Positions 36,567-45,097 of a stretch of 64,000 bases of DNA are shown piece after piece (the stretch's first letter is position 1; the number at the start of each line of letters is the position of its first letter). The notes beneath the pieces were generated by a model. The model was not told the origin of the DNA. It saw nothing but the letters and a program-made list of their open reading frames with translations, and ran no database searches. Both the position numbers and the translations under genes were made by a program. The DNA is from Bacteroidota bacterium (lineage in GTDB: Bacteria; Bacteroidota; Bacteroidia; Flavobacteriales; Flavobacteriaceae): assembly GCA_947447375.1 (NCBI GenBank), contig CANFJB010000006.1, forward strand, positions 105,457-169,456. Direction: 5' to 3'.

Positions 36567-37462
36567 TTAGGATATTTTTTGAATTTTTTTCTCCATGAAA
36601 TAGCTATTCGAAGTCCTAAATTTTTAATTAATAAATTCAAATTTCTATATTTAAAGGAATGGATTATTTCATGATGGACTCTTTTTTGAAGTGCTAAATC
36701 TTCCATTTTTGAACGGTTTAATCCTAAAGCCTTTCTTAAAATTTTATAGGTAGATTTATTTATTTTGTGTTTTTTCTTATAGAAATTGGATCCTAATGAG
36801 TTGGTTACTGTTCTTTTTTTGACTAAAACTTCATCGACAAAGTCAAATTCATACTCTCTTGAAGCTCTGATCCAAGAATCCAAATCTTCGTAATCTAGTG
36901 TTTCATCATAACCTTCTAAAAAGTCAAACACACTTTTTTTTATTAATGCAGAAACAGAACAAATGCTATCTCCAGTTAACAAAACGGAACTGTAAATATC
37001 TCCAGTTGCTCTTTTTGCAATCACTTTTCCATTTTCATTCACGGGAAAATAAAAGGAATTAAAACTCCCGTCTTCATTAATTATTTCCGCATTTCCATAA
37101 ACAACACCTAGATTTTTAAATTTACTTTTTTGAAAAGCATTAATTTGTAATTGGACTCCATTTGGCACAATTAGATCATCAGCTGCTAAATCAATTATAT
37201 ACTCCCCTTTAGCAAATTTTAATGCGTTATTGAAAGATTTAGTATTTCCTTTATTTATTTCATTTACAATAAATTGTACTTCAGGATGTGTTGAAAGCCA
37301 ATTATTTATAACTAACTTTGTATTGTCAGTACTGCAATCATCCACAATTATTAATTCAATAGGTTGGTAATTTTGCTGCATTACAGAATTCAAAGTCTCT
37401 ACCACAAATTTCTCGTGATTGAAAGCCAAGCAAATTATTGATACAAGTGGATTTTCTTGCAT
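36563..37462 (-). CDS. Glycosyltransferase family 2 (inverted within the cluster)
   Basis: 299 residues with the full GT2 set: PLVSIICLAFNHEKFVVETL, IVDDCSTDNT, GNTKSFNNALKFAKGEYI and DLAADDLIVPNGV (metal site). The C-terminal half (ATGDIYSSVLLTGDSICSVSALIKKS, GYDETLDYEDLDSWIRASR) holds the ED and the D-x-D-x-W that supply the catalytic base. It is the only minus-strand gene between the plus-strand cluster genes, so it was probably acquired or flipped separately. Confidence 0.9.
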   Translation of the reverse strand: MQENPLVSIICLAFNHEKFVVETLNSVMQQNYQPIELIIVDDCSTDNTKLVINNWLSTHPEVQFIVNEINKGNTKSFNNALKFAKGEYIIDLAADDLIVPNGVQLQINAFQKSKFKNLGVVYGNAEIINEDGSFNSFYFPVNENGKVIAKRATGDIYSSVLLTGDSICSVSALIKKSVFDFLEGYDETLDYEDLDSWIRASREYEFDFVDEVLVKKRTVTNSLGSNFYKKKHKINKSTYKILRKALGLNRSKMEDLALQKRVHHEIIHSFKYRNLNLLIKNLGLRIAISWRKKFKKYPN

Positions 37463-37507
37463 ATTATTAAAAAGAGTTATATTTGATACGAAAATAAGAA
37501 AAGGTTG

Positions 37508-38611
37508 ATGATAATACCTAACAAAAAAAATAAAATCGCTTTAATTGGTTACCGATTAGGAATTGGTGGCGCAGAACGAGTGATGGCAAATTTGTCAGTT
37601 TTTTTTGAAAAACAAGGAATTGATGTCCACAATATTATCGTAGTTGATGAAGTTTCCTATGATTTTTCAGGCAAATTGATAAATCTCGGAAAGTTAAAAA
37701 ATAAAACTAACGGCTTTTTCAACAAATTAAATCGATTCTTATTTCTCAAAAATTATCTTCGTGAAAATAAATTCGATTTTATTATTGATTTTCGATTTCG
37801 CAATAAGCCACTTCAGGAATTACTTATTTCAAAAATTTTATATAAATCCAAGTCTATTTTTACTGTTCACAGCTATTTAATAGATCATTATATGCCAAAT
37901 TGGACTTTTTTGACCCGTTTAATGTATAATTCCTCTTATAAAATTGTAGCCATAACTAATAAAACTAAAGAATTTATTGAACAAAAACACCAATTGTCAA
38001 ATGTTCAAACGATATACAATCCAATAAATATTGAAGAAATTCAATTAAAATACAATGAGCCAATTGATATTGATTTTGAATATATAATTGGAGTTGGACA
38101 AATGGATACTGATGTAAAACAATTTGATAAATTGATTTCAGCATATTCAAATTCTAATTTGCCAAAACAAAATATTCACTTGGTATTACTAGGTGAAGGA
38201 TCTAAAATGATGGATTATTTGCTATTAGCAAAGCAAATGAATATGTCGGATAAAATACATTTTTTAGGTTTTCAAAAAAATCCGTATTCTTATCTTAAAA
38301 ATGCCAAGTTTTTTGTTTTAAGTAGTTTGAATGAAGGAATGCCAAATGTAATTTTGGAGTCTTTAGCTTGTGGAACTCCAGTCGTTTCTTTTGATTGTTT
38401 ATCTGGCCCCAGCGAAATTATTTTACATAAATGGAATGGTTTATTAGTTGAAGACCAGAACATAGATAAACTTTCAGAAGCAATGAATTTATTAATTGAT
38501 AACTCAGAATTATATACTATTTGTAAGGAAAATTCGTTACCAAGTAGCCAACATTTTTCAATTGATATTATTGGACAACAATGGTTGGATTTAATGCAAT
38601 TTAATCACTAA
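37508..38611 (+). CDS. Glycosyltransferase family 4
   Basis: 367 residues from the ATG at 37508. GYRLGIGGAERVMANLSVFF is the GT4 N-terminal glycine loop. VILESLACGTPVVSFDCLSGPSEIILHKWNG carries the E-x7-E donor site (FVLSSLNEGMPNVILESL). Similar enzymes add GlcNAc, galactose or rhamnose in O-antigen synthesis. It starts 45 bases from the divergent GT2, so that gap must hold its promoter. It ends 3 bases before the FdtA-like gene. Confidence 0.88.
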   Translation: MIIPNKKNKIALIGYRLGIGGAERVMANLSVFFEKQGIDVHNIIVVDEVSYDFSGKLINLGKLKNKTNGFFNKLNRFLFLKNYLRENKFDFIIDFRFRNKPLQELLISKILYKSKSIFTVHSYLIDHYMPNWTFLTRLMYNSSYKIVAITNKTKEFIEQKHQLSNVQTIYNPINIEEIQLKYNEPIDIDFEYIIGVGQMDTDVKQFDKLISAYSNSNLPKQNIHLVLLGEGSKMMDYLLLAKQMNMSDKIHFLGFQKNPYSYLKNAKFFVLSSLNEGMPNVILESLACGTPVVSFDCLSGPSEIILHKWNGLLVEDQNIDKLSEAMNLLIDNSELYTICKENSLPSSQHFSIDIIGQQWLDLMQFNH

Positions 38612-38614
38612 ATT

Positions 38615-39016
38615 ATGACTAAAATAGATGATATTGAGTTTATTAAAATTCCCACAATTGAAGATTTACGTGGTAATTTAGCCTTTGTTCAAAATGATAT
38701 TTTGCCATTTGAACTAAAAAGAATTTATTTTTTATTTGATGTTCCAAGTACCGCATTTCGTGGCGGACATTCGCATATAAATCAGCATGAAATTTTAATC
38801 GCTTTAACAGGAAGTTTTGAAGTTACTTTAAATGATGGAAAAGAAAAGAAAAGTTATCTATTAAATAAACCAAATATTGGATTGCATATTCCAACAGGTA
38901 TTTGGCGAGAACTAGAAAATTTTTCATCTGGGGCAGTTTGTTTAGTTTTAGCTTCAGATGTATTTGAAGAAGCAGATTATATTCGAGATTATAATGAATT
39001 TTTGAAATCTAAATAA
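38615..39016 (+). CDS. FdtA-like dTDP-6-deoxy-hex-4-ulose 3,4-ketoisomerase (cupin)
   Basis: 133 residues of the FdtA/QdtA/WxcM-like cupin family. The catalytic pair sits in FRGGHSHINQHEI (RGGHSH, H52 and H54), the match to the RGxHAH core of FdtA. A second strand block, GSFEVTLNDGKEKKSYLLNKPN, and HIPTGIWREL follow. The enzyme moves the keto group from C4 to C3, giving the substrate for the FdtB-type aminotransferase at 31911. The two genes lie 5.6 kb apart but in the same locus. It overlaps the next gene by one base (TAATG). Confidence 0.88.
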   Translation: MTKIDDIEFIKIPTIEDLRGNLAFVQNDILPFELKRIYFLFDVPSTAFRGGHSHINQHEILIALTGSFEVTLNDGKEKKSYLLNKPNIGLHIPTGIWRELENFSSGAVCLVLASDVFEEADYIRDYNEFLKSK

Positions 39017-40122
39017 TGAAATTACTTTACCTTGTTCCAAATATTAATAATGAAGGTGGAGTTGCTCGAGTTTTAGCAATTAAAACGTATTATCTTATTG
39101 AAAAAAGGAATTATGAGATTGATTTTTTGACCCAAAATAAAGGAGCTTTTCCACAGTTTTATAATTTCAATAAGAAAATTGGTTTCCATGACATTATTTT
39201 AAATGGAAATCCGATTCAGTATTTAATTGATTATAAAAGAAAATTAAATGAACAAATTGAATTGCTAAACCCTGATATGATAATTGTTTGTGATAACGGG
39301 ATTAAAGCATTTTTTTTACCTTTTATTTTAAAAACAAAAATCCCGATTGTTCTAGAAATTCATAGTTCTTTAAACGTAGTAGAAAAGGAAAGCGATTCTA
39401 TATTCAAAATAATTAGTGTACAATTGGCAATATTATTCAAGAAATTTGCCGCTAGAAACTTTGATAATTTTGTAGTTGAAACCCCTGAAAGCATCAAAGA
39501 ATGGAACGTACCCCATGGAGTTATTATACCAAATCCACTTTGGTTTTACACTGATAATTTAGCAAAACTAAATTCGAAAAAAGTAATTGCCGTTGGTCGT
39601 CATGTATATGAAAAAGGGTTTGATAGATTGCTTTATATTTGGAAAAAAATAGTCAAAAAACACCCTGATTGGCATCTTGATATTTATGGAAAGTCCAGTG
39701 ATGACTTATATTTGCAAAAGTTAACTTCAGAATTAAATCTTACCAATAGCGTTAGTTTTTTTGAACCAACAAATGATATTGTTTCAAAATACCAAGAGAA
39801 TTCAATTTATTTAATGACTTCAAGATTTGAAGGATTTGGAATGGTTTTGATTGAAGCAATGGCTACCGGATTGCCTTGTATCGCCTATGATTGTCCTTGT
39901 GGACCAAGAGGAATTATAACAAACAATTCTGATGGGATATTAGTTAAAAATGGCAACGAATCTGATTATGTTGATGCTGTTTTACATTTGATAAACAATG
40001 ATTCGAAAAGAGTCTTAATGGGAAAAAATGCAAAAATAAAGAGTTTGAATTACAATTTAGAGACCATTATGCCACTTTGGGATTCACTTTTTAAGGATAT
40101 AAAATCAAAATCTATTTCTTGA
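39016..40122 (+). CDS. Glycosyltransferase family 4
   Basis: 368 residues. LVPNINNEGGVARVLAIKTYYL is the GT4 acceptor loop. VIAVGRHVYEKGFDRLLYIW opens the donor domain and SRFEGFGMVLIEAMATGLPCIAYDCPCGPRGII holds the E-x7-E motif. The YDCPCGP segment is common in GT4 enzymes that add N-acetylhexosamine. It is the last plus-strand gene of the cluster and overlaps the end of the convergent GT2 by 11 bases. Confidence 0.88.
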   Translation: MKLLYLVPNINNEGGVARVLAIKTYYLIEKRNYEIDFLTQNKGAFPQFYNFNKKIGFHDIILNGNPIQYLIDYKRKLNEQIELLNPDMIIVCDNGIKAFFLPFILKTKIPIVLEIHSSLNVVEKESDSIFKIISVQLAILFKKFAARNFDNFVVETPESIKEWNVPHGVIIPNPLWFYTDNLAKLNSKKVIAVGRHVYEKGFDRLLYIWKKIVKKHPDWHLDIYGKSSDDLYLQKLTSELNLTNSVSFFEPTNDIVSKYQENSIYLMTSRFEGFGMVLIEAMATGLPCIAYDCPCGPRGIITNNSDGILVKNGNESDYVDAVLHLINNDSKRVLMGKNAKIKSLNYNLETIMPLWDSLFKDIKSKSIS

Positions 40123-41002
40123 CACTAATTTTACACAAATACCCAATTCTAAAAATAGTATAAAGAAATAAATTGGGATTATTTCCTTCCAAATTTCGTT
40201 TTAGAATACCTTCTGATATTTTGTAAAATACCGAAATAAAATACGTTAATTTCAACTTATTCAAAAGCAATAGTAACGAAATTAACCTTGAAAAATCCTT
40301 GATTATTTTTCCTTCGTTATACAATTCAATCAAATTTTCAAGCGAACTCTTCGATTTAATTAAATACTCTTTATTGGAATCAATATCGCCGTGTTCTACT
40401 GGGTTATCGATATGTTTTAATTTGGGATTAAATTGACTAAGTTGATACGAAAGTTGTGTATCGTCATGCCCATATTTAGTAAGGTGAGAATCAAATTTCA
40501 CTTTGTTAAAACAATCTTTTTTTATGACTGTATTATTGAATAATAATGATTGAAACGGAGCTAATTTTCTTTTTTCAACTGATTTATCTTCAATGAATTT
40601 TCCGTATTTCCATCGAAGCTTTTGAACGTTTGAAGGACAATTTTCGGGATGTAATCTACCTCCGTAAATAATGTCAAAATCATTTAACCAAGAAACATAG
40701 TTGGAAATATAATTATTTCGAATGATAATGGAATCGCCGTCTATAAATAGTAAATTCTCAAATTTAGCTTTGCTGGCGAGCATGTTTCTATTTTGCCTGT
40801 GAGCAATATTTACTTTGAGTTCGGTAAAATTGCAATTGGATAACGAATTTATTTTTTCGTTTTCTGAATTTAACACCGATTTTGAGGCGTCATCTTGACA
40901 TAAAATTTCAAAATCAATCGCACATTCCAAACACTGCTTGTGAAGTTCCAGAACTAATGGATACGCATTGTAATTGTATATTGGAATGAGAATGGAAAGC
41001 AT
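40112..41002 (-). CDS. Glycosyltransferase family 2
   Basis: 296 residues. SILIPIYNYNAYPLVLELH, ILCQDDASK (nucleotide site) and LLFIDGDSIIIRNNYI (DGD metal site) are present. A catalytic-base region appears as FDSHLTKYGHDDTQLSYQL. It overlaps the ftsE stop by one base, so it is translated from the ftsE transcript even though it belongs by function to the glycan locus. Substrate unknown. Confidence 0.85.
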   Translation of the reverse strand: MLSILIPIYNYNAYPLVLELHKQCLECAIDFEILCQDDASKSVLNSENEKINSLSNCNFTELKVNIAHRQNRNMLASKAKFENLLFIDGDSIIIRNNYISNYVSWLNDFDIIYGGRLHPENCPSNVQKLRWKYGKFIEDKSVEKRKLAPFQSLLFNNTVIKKDCFNKVKFDSHLTKYGHDDTQLSYQLSQFNPKLKHIDNPVEHGDIDSNKEYLIKSKSSLENLIELYNEGKIIKDFSRLISLLLLLNKLKLTYFISVFYKISEGILKRNLEGNNPNLFLYTIFRIGYLCKISVKK

Positions 41003-41685
41003 TAAGCTATTTTTTGAACAACTTCAAAGATATTACTGTCTTCACATTTTAAAGTCTTTGATGGATATTTCATCAAAAGGGCATAATCGTGAGTAGCCAT
41101 AATCACCGTTTTTCCAGAAGCATTAATTTTTCTCAAAACTTCCATAACCTCAATACTAGTCTGTGGGTCTAGATTTCCTGTAGGCTCGTCGGCCAATATT
41201 AATTCAGGATCATTAAGTAATGCTCTTGCAATTGCAACACGTTGTTGCTCACCGCCTGAAAGTTGGTGTGGCATTTTAGAAGCAAATGATTTCATGTCCA
41301 CTTTATCTAAAACTTCGTCAATTTTATTTTGCATATCAACAAGGTCAATCCAACCTGTTGCTTTCAATACAAAAATCATATTTTCATTGACAGTTCTATC
41401 TGGTAAAAGTTTGAAATCTTGAAATACAATACCTAATTTTCTTCTTAAAAATGGAATATCGTCTTCTTTTAAACTAGCTAAATCAAAATTCACAATGTTC
41501 GATTGCCCTTCAGTTAAAGGTAAATCTGCATATAAAGTTTTCATAAAACTACTCTTTCCAGAACCTGTTTTTCCAATTAAATATATGAATTCACCTTGGT
41601 TTACTTCCAAATTAACATTGGTTAAAATGACTTTTTCTTCTTGGTAAATAGTAACGTTTCTTAAAAATAAAATAGGTTGTGACAT
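41002..41685 (-). CDS. ftsE: Cell division ATP-binding protein FtsE
   Basis: 227 residues. Walker [10 protein letters not shown] (38-46), [16 protein letters not shown] signature, Walker [14 protein letters not shown] and the H-loop MATHDYALL. The '[27 protein letters not shown]' start is typical of FtsE. FtsE with membrane partner FtsX drives amidase activation at the division septum. No ftsX is found in this window; instead a GT2 gene follows. Another LolD/MacB-like ABC protein is possible but less likely. Confidence 0.88.
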   Translation of the reverse strand: MSQPILFLRNVTIYQEEKVILTNVNLEVNQGEFIYLIGKTGSGKSSFMKTLYADLPLTEGQSNIVNFDLASLKEDDIPFLRRKLGIVFQDFKLLPDRTVNENMIFVLKATGWIDLVDMQNKIDEVLDKVDMKSFASKMPHQLSGGEQQRVAIARALLNDPELILADEPTGNLDPQTSIEVMEVLRKINASGKTVIMATHDYALLMKYPSKTLKCEDSNIFEVVQKIA

Positions 41686-41815
41686 ATGATTTCTTGTTTA
41701 TTTTGTAAAAGTAATAAGTTTTACTGAAATACCAATTTCAATTTTCTTATTTATTGTTTAAAAATATGTTCATAATAATAATGATAATAAGTTCGTTATA
41801 GAGTATAGAATTCGA

Positions 41816-41823
41816 TATATTTG
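41816..41823 (+). promoter_or_regulatory. Candidate -7 box for the large TPR gene
   Basis: TATATTTG, exact to TAnnTTTG, ends 22 bases before the ATG at 41845. No TTG at the -33 distance was seen. The 159-base gap to ftsE is divergent and must also carry the ftsE promoter. Confidence 0.42.
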
Positions 41824-41844
41824 ATAGTAATAATTTATTCCATT

Positions 41845-44800
41845 ATGAGAAATCCATACAGGCTCATTTTATTGTTGTTTTTAATGATAATCACAACCGT
41901 TTCTGCTCAGAAATCTGAAATATACACCAACGATTTAGAGGCTTATAATCAAGCAATTTCACTATATAATAATAAGCAGTATTTATCGGCTCAAATTATT
42001 TTTGAAAAAGTTAAATGGGAAAATCACGGACAAGAAGTTCAATCGGATTGTGCTTTTTACAATGCAATGTGTGCAATAAAGCTGAATCAATCGAATTCCG
42101 ATGTGCTAATGGAAAATTTCATTTTGGATAATCCAACAAGTGCTAAACTGAACATTGCCTACATCGAAATTGCCCAACATTATTTTGAGCAAGGAAGTTT
42201 TACCGAATCTTTAAAATGGTTTGAAAAAGTGGACGAAAGTGGTTTGTCAAATGATGACATTGATAAATTTAATTTCCAAAAAGGGTATGCTTTTTTCGCA
42301 GCAAAGAATAAATCACAAGCAACAACTTATTTCAATAAAGTGATTAATTCAAAAATATATGCAGCGCAAGCCAAGTATTATTTAGGTTTTATGGCATACG
42401 AAAGGGATGATTATAAAAATGCCAATAAGTATTTTGATCAAGTTGCAGAAGATGAAAAGTACAAAGAAAAGTTGTCCTATTTTCAGGCTGACATGAGTTT
42501 CAAATCTGGAAATTTCCAAAAAGCAATCGACCTTGGATCAGTAGCTTTGGCCAAATCGAATGCATTAGAAAAATCGGAATTGAATAAAATAATTGGCGAA
42601 AGCTATTTCAATTTGAATGAATTCGACAAAGCAATTCCATTTTTAAATCAGTATAAAGGCAAAAAAGGAAAGTGGAACAATACTGATTATTACCAATTGG
42701 GATTTGCCTATTATCAGCAAAATGATTTTGAAAATGCAATAACTCAGTTTAATAAAATCATAGATGGTAACGACTCAGTTGCTCAAAATGCTTATTATCA
42801 CTTGGGTCAGAGTTATTTAAAAACCAACAGAAAGCAACAGGCATTAAATGCATTCAAAAATTCATCTGAAATGATATTTGATTTAAAAATTCAAGAAGAT
42901 GCTTTTTTGAATTATGCGAAATTGAGTTATGATATCGGAAATTCCTACCAAAGTGTTCCCGATGTTTTGACTTCATTTTTGAATAAATATCCAAATTCAC
43001 CAAGTAAAACAGACGTTGAAACATTATTAATTAATTCATTTATCACTTCAAAAAATTACAAAGGTGCGCTAGAATTATTAGAAAAAAGTAAAAGTTTTGC
43101 TAATAAACAAGCGTATCAAAAAGTAACATTTTATAGAGGTATAGAATTATTTACCGATGGAAATTATCAAGAAGCATTATCAATGTTCAAGAAATCAATT
43201 GGAGAGCAGCAAGATGCAAAATTTACTTCTCGTGCTACTTTTTGGAAAGGGGAAACAGAATTTGTGTTGGATAATTTCAATGAATCATTGATAAGTTTTA
43301 AACAATTTATGGCGTTTTCTGAATCGAAAAATTCTTCAGAATATAAAAACATCAATTACAATATTGCTTATTCCTATTTTAAGTTAAAAGAATACGATCA
43401 AGCGGGTGATTTTTTTCAAGCTCATGTTGAAGCAGTTAAAGACGATAAAATTCGTTTAAACGATGCGTATTTGCGATTGGGCGACAGCCGATTTGTAAAT
43501 GCAAAATACTGGCCAGCAATGGACGCATACAATAAAGCAATCGATTTGAAAAGTATCGATGCTGATTATGCTGCTTTTCAAAAAGCAATAAGCTACGGAT
43601 TTGTCTCTAAAAACGACAAGAAAATTGATGATTTGAATAAGTTAATTGCAATTTATTCAAAATCGCAATATCGTGACGATGCCTTATTTGAATTGGGAAA
43701 TACTTACGTTGCGGAAAAGAATTATGATTTAGCAATAAAAACCTACGATCAGTTATTGACTGAATTTAAAAAAGGTTCCTATGCTTCAAAATCGATATTG
43801 CGCCAAGGTTTGATTTATTACAATACTGAAAAAGATGATTTAGCTATTGCAAAATTTAAGAAAGTTGCAGCAGAATTTCCAAAATCACCAGAAGCCTTAG
43901 AAGCCGTTTCTACTGCTAGAATTATTTATGTGGACAATGGAAAAGTCGATGAATATGCAACTTGGGTTAGAACTTTAGATTTTGTTTCTGTCACAGATGC
44001 TGAATTAGATAATGATACATTTGAAGCTGCTGAAAAACAATTTTTGCAAAACAATACCAAACAAGCAATTGCAGGTTTTAGTAGTTATGTTTCTAAATTT
44101 CCAAATGGGAATCATGCTTTAAACGCTAATTTTTATTTAGCTCAATCTTATTATGCAGATGGATTAGAAGCAAATTCAGTAACTAATTACGAATATGTAA
44201 TTTCCAAATCGAGAAACGAATTTACAGAACAAGCCTTGGCTAGATTGGCAGAAATTCATATTAAATCAAATGACAATACTAAGTTAGTTCCAATATTAAA
44301 ACGTTTAGAAACGGAAGCTGATTTTCCTCAAAACATAACATTTGCTCAAGCAAATTTGATGAAAACCTACTACGAGCAAAAGGATTATGTAAATGCTGTT
44401 TTATATGCTGATAAGGTATTAAGTAATCCAAAAACTGATGATAAAGTGAAAAGTGATGCGCAAATAATAATTGCAAGAGCCGCTTTTAATTCTAATGATT
44501 TGCCAAAAGCACGACAAGCGTATTCAAAATTAATGACAATTGCAAAAGGGGAGTTGGCTGCCGAAGCATTGTATTTTGACGCTTATTTTAAAAATTCTGA
44601 CGGAAAATTTGAGGAATCAAATACGGTAGTTCAAAAATTAACTAAAGATTATTCTGGTTATAAATATTTTGGTGCAAAAGGCTTGGTCGTAATGGCTAAA
44701 AATTTCTACGGATTGAAAGATAGTTTTCAATCCACCTACATTTTAGATAGCGTGATCAAAAATTTCACTTCATTTCCTGATGTAGTTGAAGAAGCTCAAA

Positions 44801-44859
44801 AGGAATTGGATAGTATTAAAACAGAAGAAGCAAAGACGAATTCATCGATAATTAAATAG
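41845..44859 (+). CDS. Large periplasmic TPR protein
   Basis: About 1004 residues from the ATG at 41845 (a TTG at 41821 falls in the -7 box). A signal peptide MRNPYRLILLLFLMIITTVSAQ is followed by a near-continuous run of TPR/Sel1-like units, for example YYQLGFAYYQQNDFENAITQF, KNINYNIAYSYFKLKEYDQAG and DALFELGNTYVAEKNYDLAIKTY. These resemble the TPR arrays of BamD- and YbgF-type envelope scaffolds, but it is far longer. It is followed by an outer-membrane barrel gene, so a periplasm-to-outer-membrane assembly role is plausible. Confidence 0.85.
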   Translation: MRNPYRLILLLFLMIITTVSAQKSEIYTNDLEAYNQAISLYNNKQYLSAQIIFEKVKWENHGQEVQSDCAFYNAMCAIKLNQSNSDVLMENFILDNPTSAKLNIAYIEIAQHYFEQGSFTESLKWFEKVDESGLSNDDIDKFNFQKGYAFFAAKNKSQATTYFNKVINSKIYAAQAKYYLGFMAYERDDYKNANKYFDQVAEDEKYKEKLSYFQADMSFKSGNFQKAIDLGSVALAKSNALEKSELNKIIGESYFNLNEFDKAIPFLNQYKGKKGKWNNTDYYQLGFAYYQQNDFENAITQFNKIIDGNDSVAQNAYYHLGQSYLKTNRKQQALNAFKNSSEMIFDLKIQEDAFLNYAKLSYDIGNSYQSVPDVLTSFLNKYPNSPSKTDVETLLINSFITSKNYKGALELLEKSKSFANKQAYQKVTFYRGIELFTDGNYQEALSMFKKSIGEQQDAKFTSRATFWKGETEFVLDNFNESLISFKQFMAFSESKNSSEYKNINYNIAYSYFKLKEYDQAGDFFQAHVEAVKDDKIRLNDAYLRLGDSRFVNAKYWPAMDAYNKAIDLKSIDADYAAFQKAISYGFVSKNDKKIDDLNKLIAIYSKSQYRDDALFELGNTYVAEKNYDLAIKTYDQLLTEFKKGSYASKSILRQGLIYYNTEKDDLAIAKFKKVAAEFPKSPEALEAVSTARIIYVDNGKVDEYATWVRTLDFVSVTDAELDNDTFEAAEKQFLQNNTKQAIAGFSSYVSKFPNGNHALNANFYLAQSYYADGLEANSVTNYEYVISKSRNEFTEQALARLAEIHIKSNDNTKLVPILKRLETEADFPQNITFAQANLMKTYYEQKDYVNAVLYADKVLSNPKTDDKVKSDAQIIIARAAFNSNDLPKARQAYSKLMTIAKGELAAEALYFDAYFKNSDGKFEESNTVVQKLTKDYSGYKYFGAKGLVVMAKNFYGLKDSFQSTYILDSVIKNFTSFPDVVEEAQKELDSIKTEEAKTNSSIIK

Positions 44860-45097
44860 AGGTTAGATAATAGATTTTGAGATAATAGATAGTTAATAAT
44901 TGATTTAGGATAGTTAAAAATAAATCGTTCAGTCATTTTATCGATATTTCATTAGGTTCGTCAATTGAACTTGAAGCGCAATCAATATTGTCAAAAAAAA
45001 ATAAATTACGGATAAATCGTTACAAAATATTGAGAATAAAATAAAAGAATTTCAAAAAGTAACAATGCCATTACAAAATACATTAAACAAATAATTT
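44860..45097. other. Gene-free gap between the TPR and barrel genes
   Basis: 238 AT-rich bases with short degenerate repeats of the type AGATAATAGAT near 44865-44895. No terminator hairpin, strong -7 box or coding frame over 30 codons was seen. Confidence 0.5.

Noticed and set aside
45066..45092. Short frame MPLQNTLNK before the barrel gene
   Set aside because: Nine codons with no ribosome-binding support; chance is enough to explain it.
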